Source: Sandaracinaceae bacterium (GTDB lineage: Bacteria; Myxococcota_A; Polyangia; Polyangiales; Houyiibacteriaceae). From it: a DNA stretch of 64,000 bases. Numbering within the stretch: position 1 is the stretch's first letter; the number at the start of each line of letters is the position of its first letter. The notes under the pieces are model-generated. The model had not been told where the DNA came from. It saw only the letters and a list, made by a program, of their open reading frames with translations, and did not search any database. Positions 26,628 through 35,617 of the stretch are shown here, piece after piece. A program made the position numbers and the translations under genes. The DNA lies in NCBI GenBank assembly GCA_020633055.1, contig JACKEJ010000008.1, forward strand, positions 248,001 to 312,000, given 5' to 3'.

Positions 26628-26651
26628 CAAAAATGCTCGCGAGTATTTTTG
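26628..26651. promoter_or_regulatory. Palindrome before the DUF4143 ATPase gene
   Basis: CAAAAATGCTCG directly abuts CGAGTATTTTTG, a 24-bp palindrome with one mismatched pair, and CGAGCATT at 26608-26615 is a further half-site. This AT-rich site inside GC-rich DNA is 34 bp before the likely start at 26685. I take it as an operator or autoregulatory site; function is inferred. Confidence 0.45.
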
Positions 26652-26684
26652 CCTCTGGGCAAATCGGATGGCACGCTCCGTGAC

Positions 26685-27797
26685 GTGCACGACCGTTACC
26701 TCACGCCCACCGTCGTCGAGGACCTCGAGCGCAAGATGGTCTTCCTCGGTGGCGCGCGGCAGGTGGGCAAGACCACCCTCGCCAAGTCGCTCCTCGGTGG
26801 GAGCCCGGGCTATCGGACGTGGGACGCCAGCGACGACCGGCTGCGCATCATGCGCGGCGAGCTTCCCGTGTCGGAGCTGTGGGTCCTCGACGAGCTGCAC
26901 AAGTACCGGCAGTGGCGAGGGTACCTGAAGGGGCTCTACGACAAGCGGGAGCCGACGCAGCGCATCCTGGTCACGGGCAGCGCCCGCCTCGACCTGTACC
27001 GTCATGGGGGCGACTCGCTCCAGGGGCGCTACCACTACCTGCGCTTGCATCCGCTCTCGGTGGCCGAGCTGGGCGTCGCGAGCGCGGAGTCGGTCGAGCA
27101 GCTGTTCCGCCTGGGGCCGTTCCCAGAGCCGTTCTTCTCCGGCTCGGAGCGCCACGCGCGGCGTTGGTCGCGCGAGTACCGCACGCGCCTGGTGCGCGAG
27201 GACGTGCGTGACCTGGAGCGCGTGGTGGAGCTCGACAAGCTGGAGCTGCTCGCGCTGCGGCTGCCCGAGCTGGTCGGCTCGCCGCTCTCCGTCAACGCGC
27301 TGCGGGAGGACTTGCAGGTCGCGTTCAAGACCGCCGAGCGCTGGGTCTCCATCTTGGAGCGCCTCTACGCGGTGTTCCGTGTGCCGCCCTTCGGCGCGCC
27401 CAAGCTGCGCGCGGTGAAGAAGGCGCAGAAGCACTATCACCTGGATTGGTCGTCGGTGCCGGACGAGGCCGCGCGCTTCGAGAACCTGGTGGGCGCGCAC
27501 CTACTCAAGTGGGTGCACCGCGAGCAAGACGTGGAGGGCCGCGAGCTGACGCTGCGCTACTTCCGCGACGTGGACGGGCGCGAGGTGGACTTCGTCGTCA
27601 TGGAGCGCCGCAAGCCCATCCTGTTCGTCGAGTGCAAGCTGACGAGCGCGCCGCTCGATGGAGGCCTGCGCTACCTCGTCGAGCGCTTCCCCGGCGTTCC
27701 CGCCTGGCAGGTGGCGCTCCGAGGGGACCGTGACGCGAAGACCCCGGAGGGCATCCGGCTGGCGCCTGCGCACGTGTTCCTGTCCACGCTGGTGTAG
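26685..27797 (+). CDS. AAA-family ATPase with DUF4143 domain
   Basis: 370 residues from GTG 26685 (a TTG at 26649 would overlap the palindrome). Walker A is GARQVGKTTLAKS, and the Walker B/sensor region is LWVLDELHKYRQW followed by ILVTGSARLD. The C-terminal half is DUF4143, a PD-(D/E)XK-like domain: RYFRDVDGREVDFVVME and ILFVECKLTSAPLD contain the Asp and the ExK. Such ATPases are widespread and often near toxin-antitoxin or mobile genes; their role is not settled. Stand-alone gene. Confidence 0.85.
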   Translation: MHDRYLTPTVVEDLERKMVFLGGARQVGKTTLAKSLLGGSPGYRTWDASDDRLRIMRGELPVSELWVLDELHKYRQWRGYLKGLYDKREPTQRILVTGSARLDLYRHGGDSLQGRYHYLRLHPLSVAELGVASAESVEQLFRLGPFPEPFFSGSERHARRWSREYRTRLVREDVRDLERVVELDKLELLALRLPELVGSPLSVNALREDLQVAFKTAERWVSILERLYAVFRVPPFGAPKLRAVKKAQKHYHLDWSSVPDEAARFENLVGAHLLKWVHREQDVEGRELTLRYFRDVDGREVDFVVMERRKPILFVECKLTSAPLDGGLRYLVERFPGVPAWQVALRGDRDAKTPEGIRLAPAHVFLSTLV

Positions 27798-27843
27798 GGA
27801 GTAGATGCGTGCCTTCGCGGAGGGCTGGCCCAATGCGATAGGT

Positions 27844-27862
27844 CGCCAACAGCCTGTTGGCG
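27844..27862. promoter_or_regulatory. Inverted repeat between ATPase and pseudo-receiver genes
   Basis: CGCCAACAG-C-CTGTTGGCG is a perfect 9-bp inverted repeat in the 189-bp gap between the two genes. It has no following T-run, so an operator is as likely as a terminator. Confidence 0.3.
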
Positions 27863-27986
27863 CAGTCGGACGGCGGTCGCACTGCGCGGTCTTGAGCAAC
27901 GGTTCCAACATCAAGGATGCCCAGTGCCGCGCACGCCGCGGCGGCCCCCTGGGCCACATCCGCAGAATCGGATAGCTTCGTCCCTG

Positions 27987-29702
27987 ATGGTCGCGAGCTC
28001 CGTACTCTTGGTGATCCCCGACGACGTCGTCCGGCGCCGCCTGGTGTCGGCCGTGGAGCGGGCCGGCTATGAGTGCCTGGGCGTGCCGACGGGTGAGGCC
28101 GCCATCGACGCGTTCGTGGAGCAACCCATGGACATCGTGTGCGTGGCACTGCGCCTCCCGGGCCGGGACGGCTCCGCCACGGTGGAGTCGCTGCGCTGGG
28201 CGCCGTCGGGGGAGCGCACGCACATGGTGCTGCTGGGTGACCCGGAGGACGCGCTGGTGTTGCAGCGGGAGACCGCGCGGCTCGGCGCCGTGACGTGCCT
28301 CGTGGGGGACGTGTCGGACGCGGGTGTGCTGCGCGTCGTCGAGAACGTGGTGCGCCAGGAGCTGCGGCCGGACTCGCTCCCGCCCCCGTCACCGGAGGTG
28401 GGTGAGCAAGAGGTGACGCGGCGCTACACGCTGTGGGACAGCACCGAGGGAGACTTCGTCGAGCGCTACCTGGGCAACCTGCCGAGCCATCCCGGCGCGC
28501 TGCACGGGGACCTCGCGAACGTTCCCTTCGTGGCCGTCCTCGCGAAGCTGTTCGAGGCGCGGGCCACGGGCGCGCTCGCGCTGCACGCCACGAAGGACAA
28601 GCGCAGCACCACGGCGGGCGACTCGCCGAAGAAGGTGGTGTTCTTCCAGCGCGGGGTGCCGCTGTCGGTGCGCTCGAACCTGGTGGACGAGTGCCTGGGG
28701 CAGCTGCTCTATCGCCGTGGCGTCATCGACGCGAACGTCCTCGAGGAGTCGCTGCGACGTGTGCGCGCGGGCGACGGCCAGCAGGGCGCGGTGCTGCTCT
28801 CCATGGACGCCCTGACACCGCACGAGCTGCGCGCAGCGCTCGGCGAGCAGATCGACACGAAGCTGCTGGACATCTTCGGGTGGACCGCAGGGACCTTCGA
28901 GTTCACGGAGATGCGCCCGCCGCAGGAGACCGTCACGCTGGACACGCCGCTCCTCGAGCTGGTCATGCGTGGGGTGCGCGAGCGCATCCCGCCGGCGGTC
29001 GTGTCCGAGGTGATCACGCGCACGCTCGACCACTACGCCGAGCCCGTGGCCTACCGCGTCGCGCCGTTCCGACGGCTGCCGCTGCCTCCCGAGTGCCAGG
29101 CGTTGCTGGAGCGGCTGGACGGGCAGTGCACCGTCCGCGCGCTGCTGCACGGCTCCGCGATCGCCGGCTCGACGCTGACCGCGTTCGTGTACGTGCTGCT
29201 GTGCGGGGGCGCCATCAAGCTCGCAGACGCGCCCATGCCGCAGGTGGACACCGGCGCGCTCCTGCCGAAGGACCGGCCCACCATGCCCCCGCCCGCGCTC
29301 GCCGGGTCCACCGACGGCGCGGGTCCAGAGGCGCTGCAGGCATTCCGTGAGGGGGAGGCTGCGCTCGCAAGCGGCGACTTCGAGGCCGCGTTCAGCGCTT
29401 TTGCGCGCGCCAGGACCCTGGCTGCCGACGAGGGCATCTACTGGGTGTACCTGGGCTACTGCCGCTACGCGGTGCATCGCGAGGACCCCCTCGAGGCCGA
29501 CCGCGCCCTGGCGGAGACGATCGTCGGCTGTCGCCTCGCGCCGAGCGCCCCCGACGCGCACCTGCTCCGCGCACGCCTGCTCCGCTCGCGCTCGCAGTGG
29601 ACGGCCGCGCGCAACGCGTACGAGCGCGTGCTGCACCTCGACCCAGATCACCGCGAGGCCCTGGCCGGGCTGCAGGCGATCTCCTCCGTGTGCGATGCCT
29701 AG
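27987..29702 (+). CDS. Pseudo-receiver, DUF4388 (PatA-like) and TPR protein
   Basis: 571 residues. Residues 1-120 have the receiver fold (SSVLLVIPDDVVRRRLVSA), but the strand that should carry the phosphorylated Asp reads DIVCVALRLPGRDG, with Ala54 in its place, so it is probably not phosphorylated. From about 170 to 290 lies a DUF4388/PatA N-terminal domain (VPFVAVLAKLFEARATGALAL and VVFFQRGVPLSVRSNLVDECLG). The C-terminal part (about 465-571) is TPR-like: FREGEAALASGDFEAAFSAF and RNAYERVLHLDPDHREALAG. The next gene starts 4 bp after the stop. Likely signalling scaffold; typical of Myxococcota. Confidence 0.8.
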   Translation: MVASSVLLVIPDDVVRRRLVSAVERAGYECLGVPTGEAAIDAFVEQPMDIVCVALRLPGRDGSATVESLRWAPSGERTHMVLLGDPEDALVLQRETARLGAVTCLVGDVSDAGVLRVVENVVRQELRPDSLPPPSPEVGEQEVTRRYTLWDSTEGDFVERYLGNLPSHPGALHGDLANVPFVAVLAKLFEARATGALALHATKDKRSTTAGDSPKKVVFFQRGVPLSVRSNLVDECLGQLLYRRGVIDANVLEESLRRVRAGDGQQGAVLLSMDALTPHELRAALGEQIDTKLLDIFGWTAGTFEFTEMRPPQETVTLDTPLLELVMRGVRERIPPAVVSEVITRTLDHYAEPVAYRVAPFRRLPLPPECQALLERLDGQCTVRALLHGSAIAGSTLTAFVYVLLCGGAIKLADAPMPQVDTGALLPKDRPTMPPPALAGSTDGAGPEALQAFREGEAALASGDFEAAFSAFARARTLAADEGIYWVYLGYCRYAVHREDPLEADRALAETIVGCRLAPSAPDAHLLRARLLRSRSQWTAARNAYERVLHLDPDHREALAGLQAISSVCDA

Positions 29703-29706
29703 CACC

Positions 29707-30279
29707 ATGCCCTCACCAGCGCGTCCGGCGCACCTCTTCGCGTCGCGGCGTCAGGTCGTGCTCGCTTGGCTCTCGTGGGTGCTGCTGGTGGCACCCGGCT
29801 GCGCCTCGGGGACGCACGAAGGAGAGGCCACTACCGCCACGCGCACCACCGACCCGTCAGGCGCAGACGAGACGGCGAGTGACCGGGACCCGAGCCGAGA
29901 CGTGTCCGTCGCGCTGGGGGTGCAGCTGCCGCCCGGGACCCAGCAGGCGCATGAACAAGCAGGCGCCGGCCCCGAGGGGGCGTCCGTGAGCCTGGTGGTG
30001 CTGGCCACGCGCGAGAGCGAGCAGGACACGCTGGCCTTCCTGCGCCACCTCCCGGGCGCGCGCGACACCCGGCCCGGGTGCGTCGACGTGTCCGGCGCGA
30101 CCGTGTGCGTGACGCCCCCCGAGCGCGTCCCCCGCACGCTGTTCGCGCCGGTGCGCCCCGTGGCCGACGCCGCCCCCGCCTGGGCTCGCGCGTGGATCGC
30201 CGTCGAGCGCAGCGAAGGCCCGCCGCCCTGCCCGCCGTGCGAAGACGGCGCGCCGGTCATGCCCGGCTGCAGCTGCTGA
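29707..30279 (+). CDS. Lipoprotein of unknown function
   Basis: 190 residues from ATG 29707 (an in-frame ATG at 29695 overlaps the previous gene). Hydrophobic stretch LAWLSWVLLVAPG then lipobox PGCAS. The mature part is Ala/Pro/Thr-rich with a C-terminal block of cysteines, PPPCPPCEDGAPVMPGCSC, and an earlier pair (PGCVDVSGATVCV). Co-transcribed with the pseudo-receiver gene. Family unknown. Confidence 0.6.
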   Translation: MPSPARPAHLFASRRQVVLAWLSWVLLVAPGCASGTHEGEATTATRTTDPSGADETASDRDPSRDVSVALGVQLPPGTQQAHEQAGAGPEGASVSLVVLATRESEQDTLAFLRHLPGARDTRPGCVDVSGATVCVTPPERVPRTLFAPVRPVADAAPAWARAWIAVERSEGPPPCPPCEDGAPVMPGCSC

Positions 30280-30365
30280 GCGTGTCGCGAGCGCGTCACG
30301 CGAAAAGGTCCCAGCGGTCACGCCGGGGCCTCCTCGGTCAGGGGTCGCGTTCGACGCGCCGTCGT

Positions 30366-31031
30366 TCACTTGCCGCGCGAGTGCGTGCGGCCACGGTGGG
30401 GGTGAGCGTCCGTGCCACGCGCCGCGCGGTTGACCTCCAGCTGGTGACGCTGGGCCGGGGTGAGCACCGCCAGGAACTGCGCGCGGGACTGAGCGTTCAA
30501 GGCCTCGAGGCGGGCGTCACGGACAGCGCCGGTGCTGGTGGCGCGGATGTGCGCGGCGCGGGCCTGCCGCTGCTGCCGGAGCGCGTCGAGCCGGGCGCGC
30601 TGGGCGACGCTCAGGTTCAGGCCGGCGTTCACCCGCATGGGCTGGGTGGGGCGCTGGGCGACGGGCACGACGCGCGGCGCGCTGGTGTGGACCACGCGCA
30701 CGGGCGTCGCGGGCGCGGGGCGCGCGTGCACAACGGGCGCGGGGGTCGCGCGGGGCGGGGCCACATGAGGAGGTGCCACGCGGCCACGCGCGTTCATGGG
30801 GGTGGTCGCCACGCGGGCGTGCACGACGGCGGGCCGGGTCGGGCTCGGCGCAGCCTCGGTGCGCGTCACACGGGTGGTCGTCACGCGGGTGGTCGTCGCG
30901 CGCGGTGCCGCATCGCGGGCGGAGGCGCTGCGCCCGGAAGCGCTGGGCTGCGCGAGCGCCAGGGAGGGGGCCGCGAGCGCGAGCATCAGGGCGGCACCGG
31001 AGAGCTTGGTGAAGAGGCGAGAGGTGGTCAT
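30366..31031 (-). CDS. CpxP/Spy-like periplasmic protein with Pro/Ala/Thr-rich linker
   Basis: 221 residues from ATG 31031, with a signal peptide ending near PSLALA-Q. A long Ala/Pro/Arg/Thr/Val-rich linker leads to a helical C-terminal domain: NLSVAQRARLDALRQQRQ and LNAQSRAQFLAVLTPAQRHQ. The LTPAQ is the LTxxQ motif of the Spy/CpxP family of periplasmic chaperones and sensors, though the hinge is shorter than usual. Ends with a basic His/Arg tail. A role in envelope stress or metal binding is a guess. Confidence 0.6.
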   Translation of the reverse strand: MTTSRLFTKLSGAALMLALAAPSLALAQPSASGRSASARDAAPRATTTRVTTTRVTRTEAAPSPTRPAVVHARVATTPMNARGRVAPPHVAPPRATPAPVVHARPAPATPVRVVHTSAPRVVPVAQRPTQPMRVNAGLNLSVAQRARLDALRQQRQARAAHIRATSTGAVRDARLEALNAQSRAQFLAVLTPAQRHQLEVNRAARGTDAHPHRGRTHSRGK

Positions 31032-31136
31032 GGTCGGTCCTGTCTTTCGGGGTTGGGTTCCGCAGCGCCGTGCTGCTGAAGACCAAGACCGAACAAAGCT
31101 TGCGGCCACCTTGCGCCTCACGAGCGGACGCGAAAT

Positions 31137-33005
31137 TCAGCGCAGCCCGGCGGGGTCCTCCGAGCGGCGCATGTTGGCCTCTTCGAACGTGCGGGTCTCC
31201 GCCGACACGCGCGCTGCGCTGCGCAGCAGGTGGATGGCCAGCACGGCGCCCGACCCCTCGCCCAAGCACATGTCGAGGCTGAGCAGCGGCGCGAGGCCGA
31301 GCGCGCCAAGCACCAGCACGTGCGCCCGCTCGGCGCTGACGTGCCCGGCGATGAGCGCGTCGGCCACGGCGGGCGTACGAGCCACGGCGGCCAACGCGGC
31401 GGCGCCCGTGATGAAGCCGTCCAGCACGACGGCGATGCCGCGCGCGCGCGCCTCTTCCATGGCGCCCACGAGGGCCGCGATCTCGTAGCCGCCCAGCGTG
31501 CGCAGCGCCGCGTCTGCGTCCGTGGGTTGGTGCAGCGCGAGGCCCGCCGCCACGGCGTCCCGCTTGCGCCCCAACGTGACCTCGCCCACCCCGGTGCCGC
31601 GCCCCACCACTTCGTCGGCGCGCAGACGCAGCAGCGCCGCCACCACGGCCGAGGCGCTGGTGGTGTTCGCGATGCCCATCTCACCCAGCGCCAGCGCGTC
31701 CAGCGGGCCCAGCGCACGCACGGCATCGCGCCCCGCCCTGAGCGCCGCGTCCAGCTCCGCCGCGGTCATGGCCGCCGTCTTCGTGAAGTCGCGCGTCCCG
31801 CGCCGCACCTTGGCATGGGTGAGCCCCGGCGCCCCCTCGAAGTCGTGGTCCACGCCCACGTCCACCACGGTGAACGGCAGCTGCTGCTCGCGACAGAGCG
31901 CGTTCACCACCGCGCCCCCGGCGAGGTACTGGTAGACCATCTTGGCCGTCACGTCGGGCCGGTAGGCGCTCACCTTCTGCGCGCTCACGCCGTGGTCCCC
32001 CGCGAACAGCAGGAGCGCGGCGCGGTCACAGCGCGGCTGCGGGCGCTCCTGCAGACGCGCCAGGCTCACGATGAGGTCCTCGAGGCGACCGAGCGACCCG
32101 GGCGGCTTGGTCAGCTCGTCCAGGCGGGTGCGCGCGTGCTCGGCCTGGCGCGCACCCGCGACGCCGTCGTCCACCTGCGCGCTCGGCGTCGGCTGCGGTC
32201 CGTCGGTCGCCGTGCCCGACCCGTCGGCGAACGGCAACGCGTGGTGCGGCCGTCCCCACGTGTCCTCGTGCACCAGCGGCTGCAGCGCCTCGCGCGCACG
32301 CCAGCCCACGTTCTCGAGCATGGGGCGCGGCGGGAACGCGACGGGGTAGCCCATGGTCAGGTAGGCCACCGGCACCACGTGCTCGGGTACGCCCAGGATC
32401 GTGCGCAGCGCCTCCGGCTCGGCCAGGCTCATCCAGCCCACGCCGACGCCCTCCGCGCGCGCTGCCAGCCACAGGTTCTGGACCGCCAGGCAGGTGGAGT
32501 ACTCCGCGGTCTCGGGCATGGTGAAGCGCCCCAGCACGTGCTCCCCAGCGCGCCGCGGGTCGCAGGTGACCAGCACGTTCAGGGGCGCGTCCAAGATGCC
32601 CTGCAGCTTGAGCGCGCTGTAGGTGTCCCGACGGTCGCCTTCCCAGACCTCCGCGGCGCGCGCGTTCACGTCGGCGAAGTGTGCATGCACACGGGCGCGC
32701 ACCGCGCGGTCGCGCAAGATGAGGAAGCTCCACGGCTGCATGAGCCCCACCGAGGGCGCGTGGTGCGCCGCCTCGAGGATGCGCGAAAGGACGTCGTCGG
32801 GCACGGGCTCGGGGCGGTAGTTGCGGATGTCACGGCGCTCGTAGATGGCGCGGTAGAGCCCGCGGGTGTCGGCTTCGGAGAACGGGGCAGCGGCCTGCAT
32901 CGAGAACGCATGCGCCGTGATCCCGGGCTCGGCAAGGTCCGGCGCGGCCCACGGAGCGCGGGAGCCTGCCGCTGCACGGCGCGCTTTTTCATCCCGCGAC
33001 GGCAC
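31137..33005 (-). CDS. Bifunctional 5,6-dimethylbenzimidazole synthase / nicotinate-nucleotide-DMB phosphoribosyltransferase
   Basis: 622 residues joining two cobalamin enzymes. Residues about 45-250 are BluB: YERRDIRNYRPEPVPDDVL, HHAPSVGLMQPWSFLILRD and AVQNLWLAARAEGVGVGWMS; BluB cuts FMNH2 with O2 to make DMB. After a linker (about 251-280) comes CobT: TKPPGSLGRLEDLIVSLARL, FAGDHGVSAQKVSAYRP, GEMGIANTTSASAVV and MCLGEGSGAVLA, the last carrying the catalytic Glu. CobT activates DMB to alpha-ribazole phosphate. A fused enzyme would pass the product directly. Start may instead be Met36 (32900). No riboswitch fits in the 44-bp gap upstream. Confidence 0.9.
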   Translation of the reverse strand: MPSRDEKARRAAAGSRAPWAAPDLAEPGITAHAFSMQAAAPFSEADTRGLYRAIYERRDIRNYRPEPVPDDVLSRILEAAHHAPSVGLMQPWSFLILRDRAVRARVHAHFADVNARAAEVWEGDRRDTYSALKLQGILDAPLNVLVTCDPRRAGEHVLGRFTMPETAEYSTCLAVQNLWLAARAEGVGVGWMSLAEPEALRTILGVPEHVVPVAYLTMGYPVAFPPRPMLENVGWRAREALQPLVHEDTWGRPHHALPFADGSGTATDGPQPTPSAQVDDGVAGARQAEHARTRLDELTKPPGSLGRLEDLIVSLARLQERPQPRCDRAALLLFAGDHGVSAQKVSAYRPDVTAKMVYQYLAGGAVVNALCREQQLPFTVVDVGVDHDFEGAPGLTHAKVRRGTRDFTKTAAMTAAELDAALRAGRDAVRALGPLDALALGEMGIANTTSASAVVAALLRLRADEVVGRGTGVGEVTLGRKRDAVAAGLALHQPTDADAALRTLGGYEIAALVGAMEEARARGIAVVLDGFITGAAALAAVARTPAVADALIAGHVSAERAHVLVLGALGLAPLLSLDMCLGEGSGAVLAIHLLRSAARVSAETRTFEEANMRRSEDPAGLR

Positions 33006-33049
33006 AGCCCTACCCGAACAGCCGGCGAGTGCGCCACCATGGGGAGACG

Positions 33050-33802
33050 ATGACGACGTCGCCCGCGCCCTGGGTCCAGCTCGCGCACGCCGCGCTGCTC
33101 GGCGTCGCGCTGCTGGTGAGCGCGCTCTTGCTGGACGGGCCGCTCACCATCCAGGCGGACGTGGTCCGGCCGCACGACGTGCAGCGCCGCGCGGGGCCGG
33201 TGGGCTGCGCCAGCAACGTGGTGGTGGTGGGGCTGCACCCGTGGAGCAGCAGCGCCGCGGCCTACATGCGCTCCGTGCGCTACGCGGTGGGTCCTGCGTG
33301 TGCGCAGGTGGTCACGCTGGACGGCCCGCTGCCCGAGGGAAGCGGGCGCGCGTGGCTGCGCACCATGGCGCGCTCCCCGCAGCAAGCGCTGCTGGCGCGC
33401 GAGGCCGAGCACAGCGCGGACGAGCTCGCGGCGCGCCTGCAGCGGTGGGGCAGGCTGGGTGCGCGCCTGGTCGTCACGGGGCACTCGCAGGGGGCCATCG
33501 TCGGGTGGACCCTGGCCGCGCGCCATCTCGAGCTGCGCGCGCGCTACGTGCTCTCGGCGGGCATGCTGCCCGGCGTGACCATCCGGCCGGGAGACGGCGA
33601 GGTGCACGCGGTGCATGGCCGCGCCGACACGCACGTCCCCGTCGCGCGGGCGCGGGAGGGCGCGGCGCGGCTCTCACGCGCGGGTCGGCGGGTGGTGTAC
33701 CGGGAGCTCGAGACGGGGCACAACCTGCGCGACGGGCTGTACCGGACGTGGACGGACCAGCTGCGCGCGGCGGTGGCGGCGGCCGCGGCCGGGCCGCAGT
33801 AG
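33050..33802 (+). CDS. Alpha/beta hydrolase, phospholipase/carboxylesterase type
   Basis: 250 residues. A membrane anchor or signal (LAHAALLGVALLVSALLL) begins it. The core has the strand NVVVVGLHPWSS, nucleophile elbow GHSQGA, the acid region HGRADTHVP and the histidine in ETGHNLRDGL, the order Ser-Asp-His seen in carboxylesterases. GTG 33029 is an alternative start. It is divergent from the BluB-CobT gene with about 45 bp between. Substrate unknown; probably periplasmic or membrane-tethered. Confidence 0.7.
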   Translation: MTTSPAPWVQLAHAALLGVALLVSALLLDGPLTIQADVVRPHDVQRRAGPVGCASNVVVVGLHPWSSSAAAYMRSVRYAVGPACAQVVTLDGPLPEGSGRAWLRTMARSPQQALLAREAEHSADELAARLQRWGRLGARLVVTGHSQGAIVGWTLAARHLELRARYVLSAGMLPGVTIRPGDGEVHAVHGRADTHVPVARAREGAARLSRAGRRVVYRELETGHNLRDGLYRTWTDQLRAAVAAAAAGPQ

Positions 33803-33866
33803 GGCGCGCCCGCGAGGTACGTCCACCCCTCCCACGGGGCGAGGCGCCGGTGTACGCTGACGCTCG

Positions 33867-34466
33867 ATGAGCACTCCCCTCCTCTGCGCCAAGTGCGGCG
33901 CGCCCCTCGCCGCTCACGCCGCGAACAGCGTGGTCACTTGCGCCTTCTGTGGCACCACGTCCGCGCCCGCGCCGCGTGTCGTCGAGCGCGTGGTGGACCG
34001 GGTGGTGGTGGTCGCCGCCGAGGGGGCAGAGAGCACCGACGGTGTCCCCTGCCCACGCTGCGCGAAGATCTTCTCGCGCGTGAGCGGCGGGGGCGACGAG
34101 GCCCTGGCGTGCGCCAAGTGCGGCGGCGCGTTCCTGACCCCGGCCCAGGTCACGGCGATGCAGCAGACGCGCAACGAGGGACTCGCTCGCGCCGTGCGAC
34201 GCGTGTCCGCCGTGTTCATGGCGCTCGAGCCGCGTCAGGCGGTGCTGTCGTGCCCCACCTGCCAGGGTGCGCTGCGCATGGAGGAGATCGAGGGCAGCGT
34301 GCACCTGATGCACGTGTGCAAGGAGCACGGGACGTTCTTCGAGATGGACGCGCTCGACACCTACATGGAGCTGTGGACCGAGAAGCGCGCGGGCGAGGTC
34401 ACCGACGAGGACCTGGAGTCGCTAGGCGTGAGCCGCAAGGGCTTCTTCTCGTTCCTGAAGCGCTGA
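33867..34466 (+). CDS. Zinc-ribbon protein, unknown function
   Basis: 199 residues with repeated CxxC pairs: LLCAKCGAPL and VTCAFCGTTS (a zinc ribbon), CPRCAKIF and CAKCGGAF (a second), and SCPTCQGALR with a later HVCKEHGTFFE. These are zinc-finger domains of the transcription-factor zinc-ribbon type and the C-terminal part ends KGFFSFLKR. Found widely in Myxococcota without known role. ATG 33867 is preceded by a plausible spacer after the hydrolase gene. Confidence 0.75.
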   Translation: MSTPLLCAKCGAPLAAHAANSVVTCAFCGTTSAPAPRVVERVVDRVVVVAAEGAESTDGVPCPRCAKIFSRVSGGGDEALACAKCGGAFLTPAQVTAMQQTRNEGLARAVRRVSAVFMALEPRQAVLSCPTCQGALRMEEIEGSVHLMHVCKEHGTFFEMDALDTYMELWTEKRAGEVTDEDLESLGVSRKGFFSFLKR

Positions 34467-34583
34467 GTCTCGAGACTGGTGGGCCCGTCCGGCGTTTCTG
34501 CGCGCCGTCAGCCTGGCGAGTGGTCCACAGGCGGCTTTGCATCTGGCACGCCGTGAGGATGCCCATCGGGGGCCCGCGCACCT

Positions 34584-35573
34584 TCAGGACGAAGCGAACA
34601 CGTCGGCGAGCGAGGGCGCCCCGAGCACCCGCCCGGTCAGGCGCTTCAGCTCGGCGAGGTCCGCGTCGTGGAGACGCGCCTCGCTCACGGGGTCGACCGT
34701 GCCGAAGCGCTGCACGAGCAAGGTATGGAGAGCGTCATGCAACGCCGCGCGACCCTCGACCAGGCCCTGCGCCACGCCTTGTCGCAAACCTCGTTGGAGA
34801 CCTTCCTCGATGAGTTGTTCTGCTGCGGATGCCATGGGTTCCTCGGCGTTGGGGACGTGTTGGAGCACGATGCGGCGAACTTCGTGGGCGGAGCGCTCGC
34901 CGGCTACTCGTAGAATGTAGCTCATGAAGAGCATCGCTTCATCGGGGTGCAGCGTCACCACGCGGGCGAGCGCGGCCGCGAAGCCCTGCAGACCACCCAA
35001 GAGCGCTTCGATGTCGCGGCCGTCACGGAGCAACCACAGCGCGACCCGCGTCACCGGCGAGCTGGTCCACCCCGTCAGGTCCTCGTCGGTCGCGAATGCC
35101 AGGTCCAAGAGAGCGATGCGCAGCTCGGGCACATAGCGTGCCGCCCCGGGCAACGCGACCAGGTCGGTCACCATCTCGTGCAGCGAGCGAGGCGCCGTCC
35201 ACCCGAGCGTCCCGTGATGAACCACGATCGAGATGACCGGCGGAAGCTGCACCTCGTCCGGATGCTCGAGCAAGTGGTTCACCCACACGCGGTGCGTGTA
35301 GTCCATGAACCGCAGCGGCATGCGCGCGTCGGGGGAGCTGCGGTGCTCCGTGACGAAGTAGACGAACCCGCGCCCGTCACGGCGTCGCGCGCGCAGCAGC
35401 AGGTCGACGTGCCGGTGGACGAGCGCGGCGTTGACGGTCCCGAAGGGCACCAATTCGAGGCTCGTCAGGTCGATGGCCGCCACGAGCTCGGGGGAAAGCA
35501 CGACGCGCAGCAGTTCGGCCGCATACGCCGGCACCGAGAAGATCCGCTTGAACAGCGCGTCGTGGTCGCCCAT
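34584..35573 (-). CDS. Rpn-family recombination-promoting nuclease/transposase-like protein
   Basis: 329 residues from ATG 35573 (the open frame extends further up without coding character). Begins MGDHDALFKRIFSVPAYAAE, then VDLLLRARRRDGRGFVYFVTEHRSSPD, typical of the Rpn/PDDEXK family (Transposase_31-like): D at VDLLL and E at VTEHRSS are the likely catalytic residues. The C-terminus has GLQRGLRQGVAQGLVEGR, the characteristic repetitive helix. Such genes spread horizontally and act in DNA cleavage or recombination. Confidence 0.85.
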   Translation of the reverse strand: MGDHDALFKRIFSVPAYAAELLRVVLSPELVAAIDLTSLELVPFGTVNAALVHRHVDLLLRARRRDGRGFVYFVTEHRSSPDARMPLRFMDYTHRVWVNHLLEHPDEVQLPPVISIVVHHGTLGWTAPRSLHEMVTDLVALPGAARYVPELRIALLDLAFATDEDLTGWTSSPVTRVALWLLRDGRDIEALLGGLQGFAAALARVVTLHPDEAMLFMSYILRVAGERSAHEVRRIVLQHVPNAEEPMASAAEQLIEEGLQRGLRQGVAQGLVEGRAALHDALHTLLVQRFGTVDPVSEARLHDADLAELKRLTGRVLGAPSLADVFASS

Positions 35574-35617
35574 GCGCCGGGGTATCGGCACGGCGCGCGA
35601 CGGGTTGCGCGCGCGCC

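Noticed and set aside
31006..31136. Possible cobalamin riboswitch near the BluB-CobT gene
   Set aside because: This side is the 3' end of the gene, and the 44-bp gap at its 5' end is too short for a cobalamin riboswitch; no B12-box was seen.
31230..33053. A 607-codon plus-strand open frame over the BluB-CobT gene
   Set aside because: Antisense shadow of the fused enzyme.
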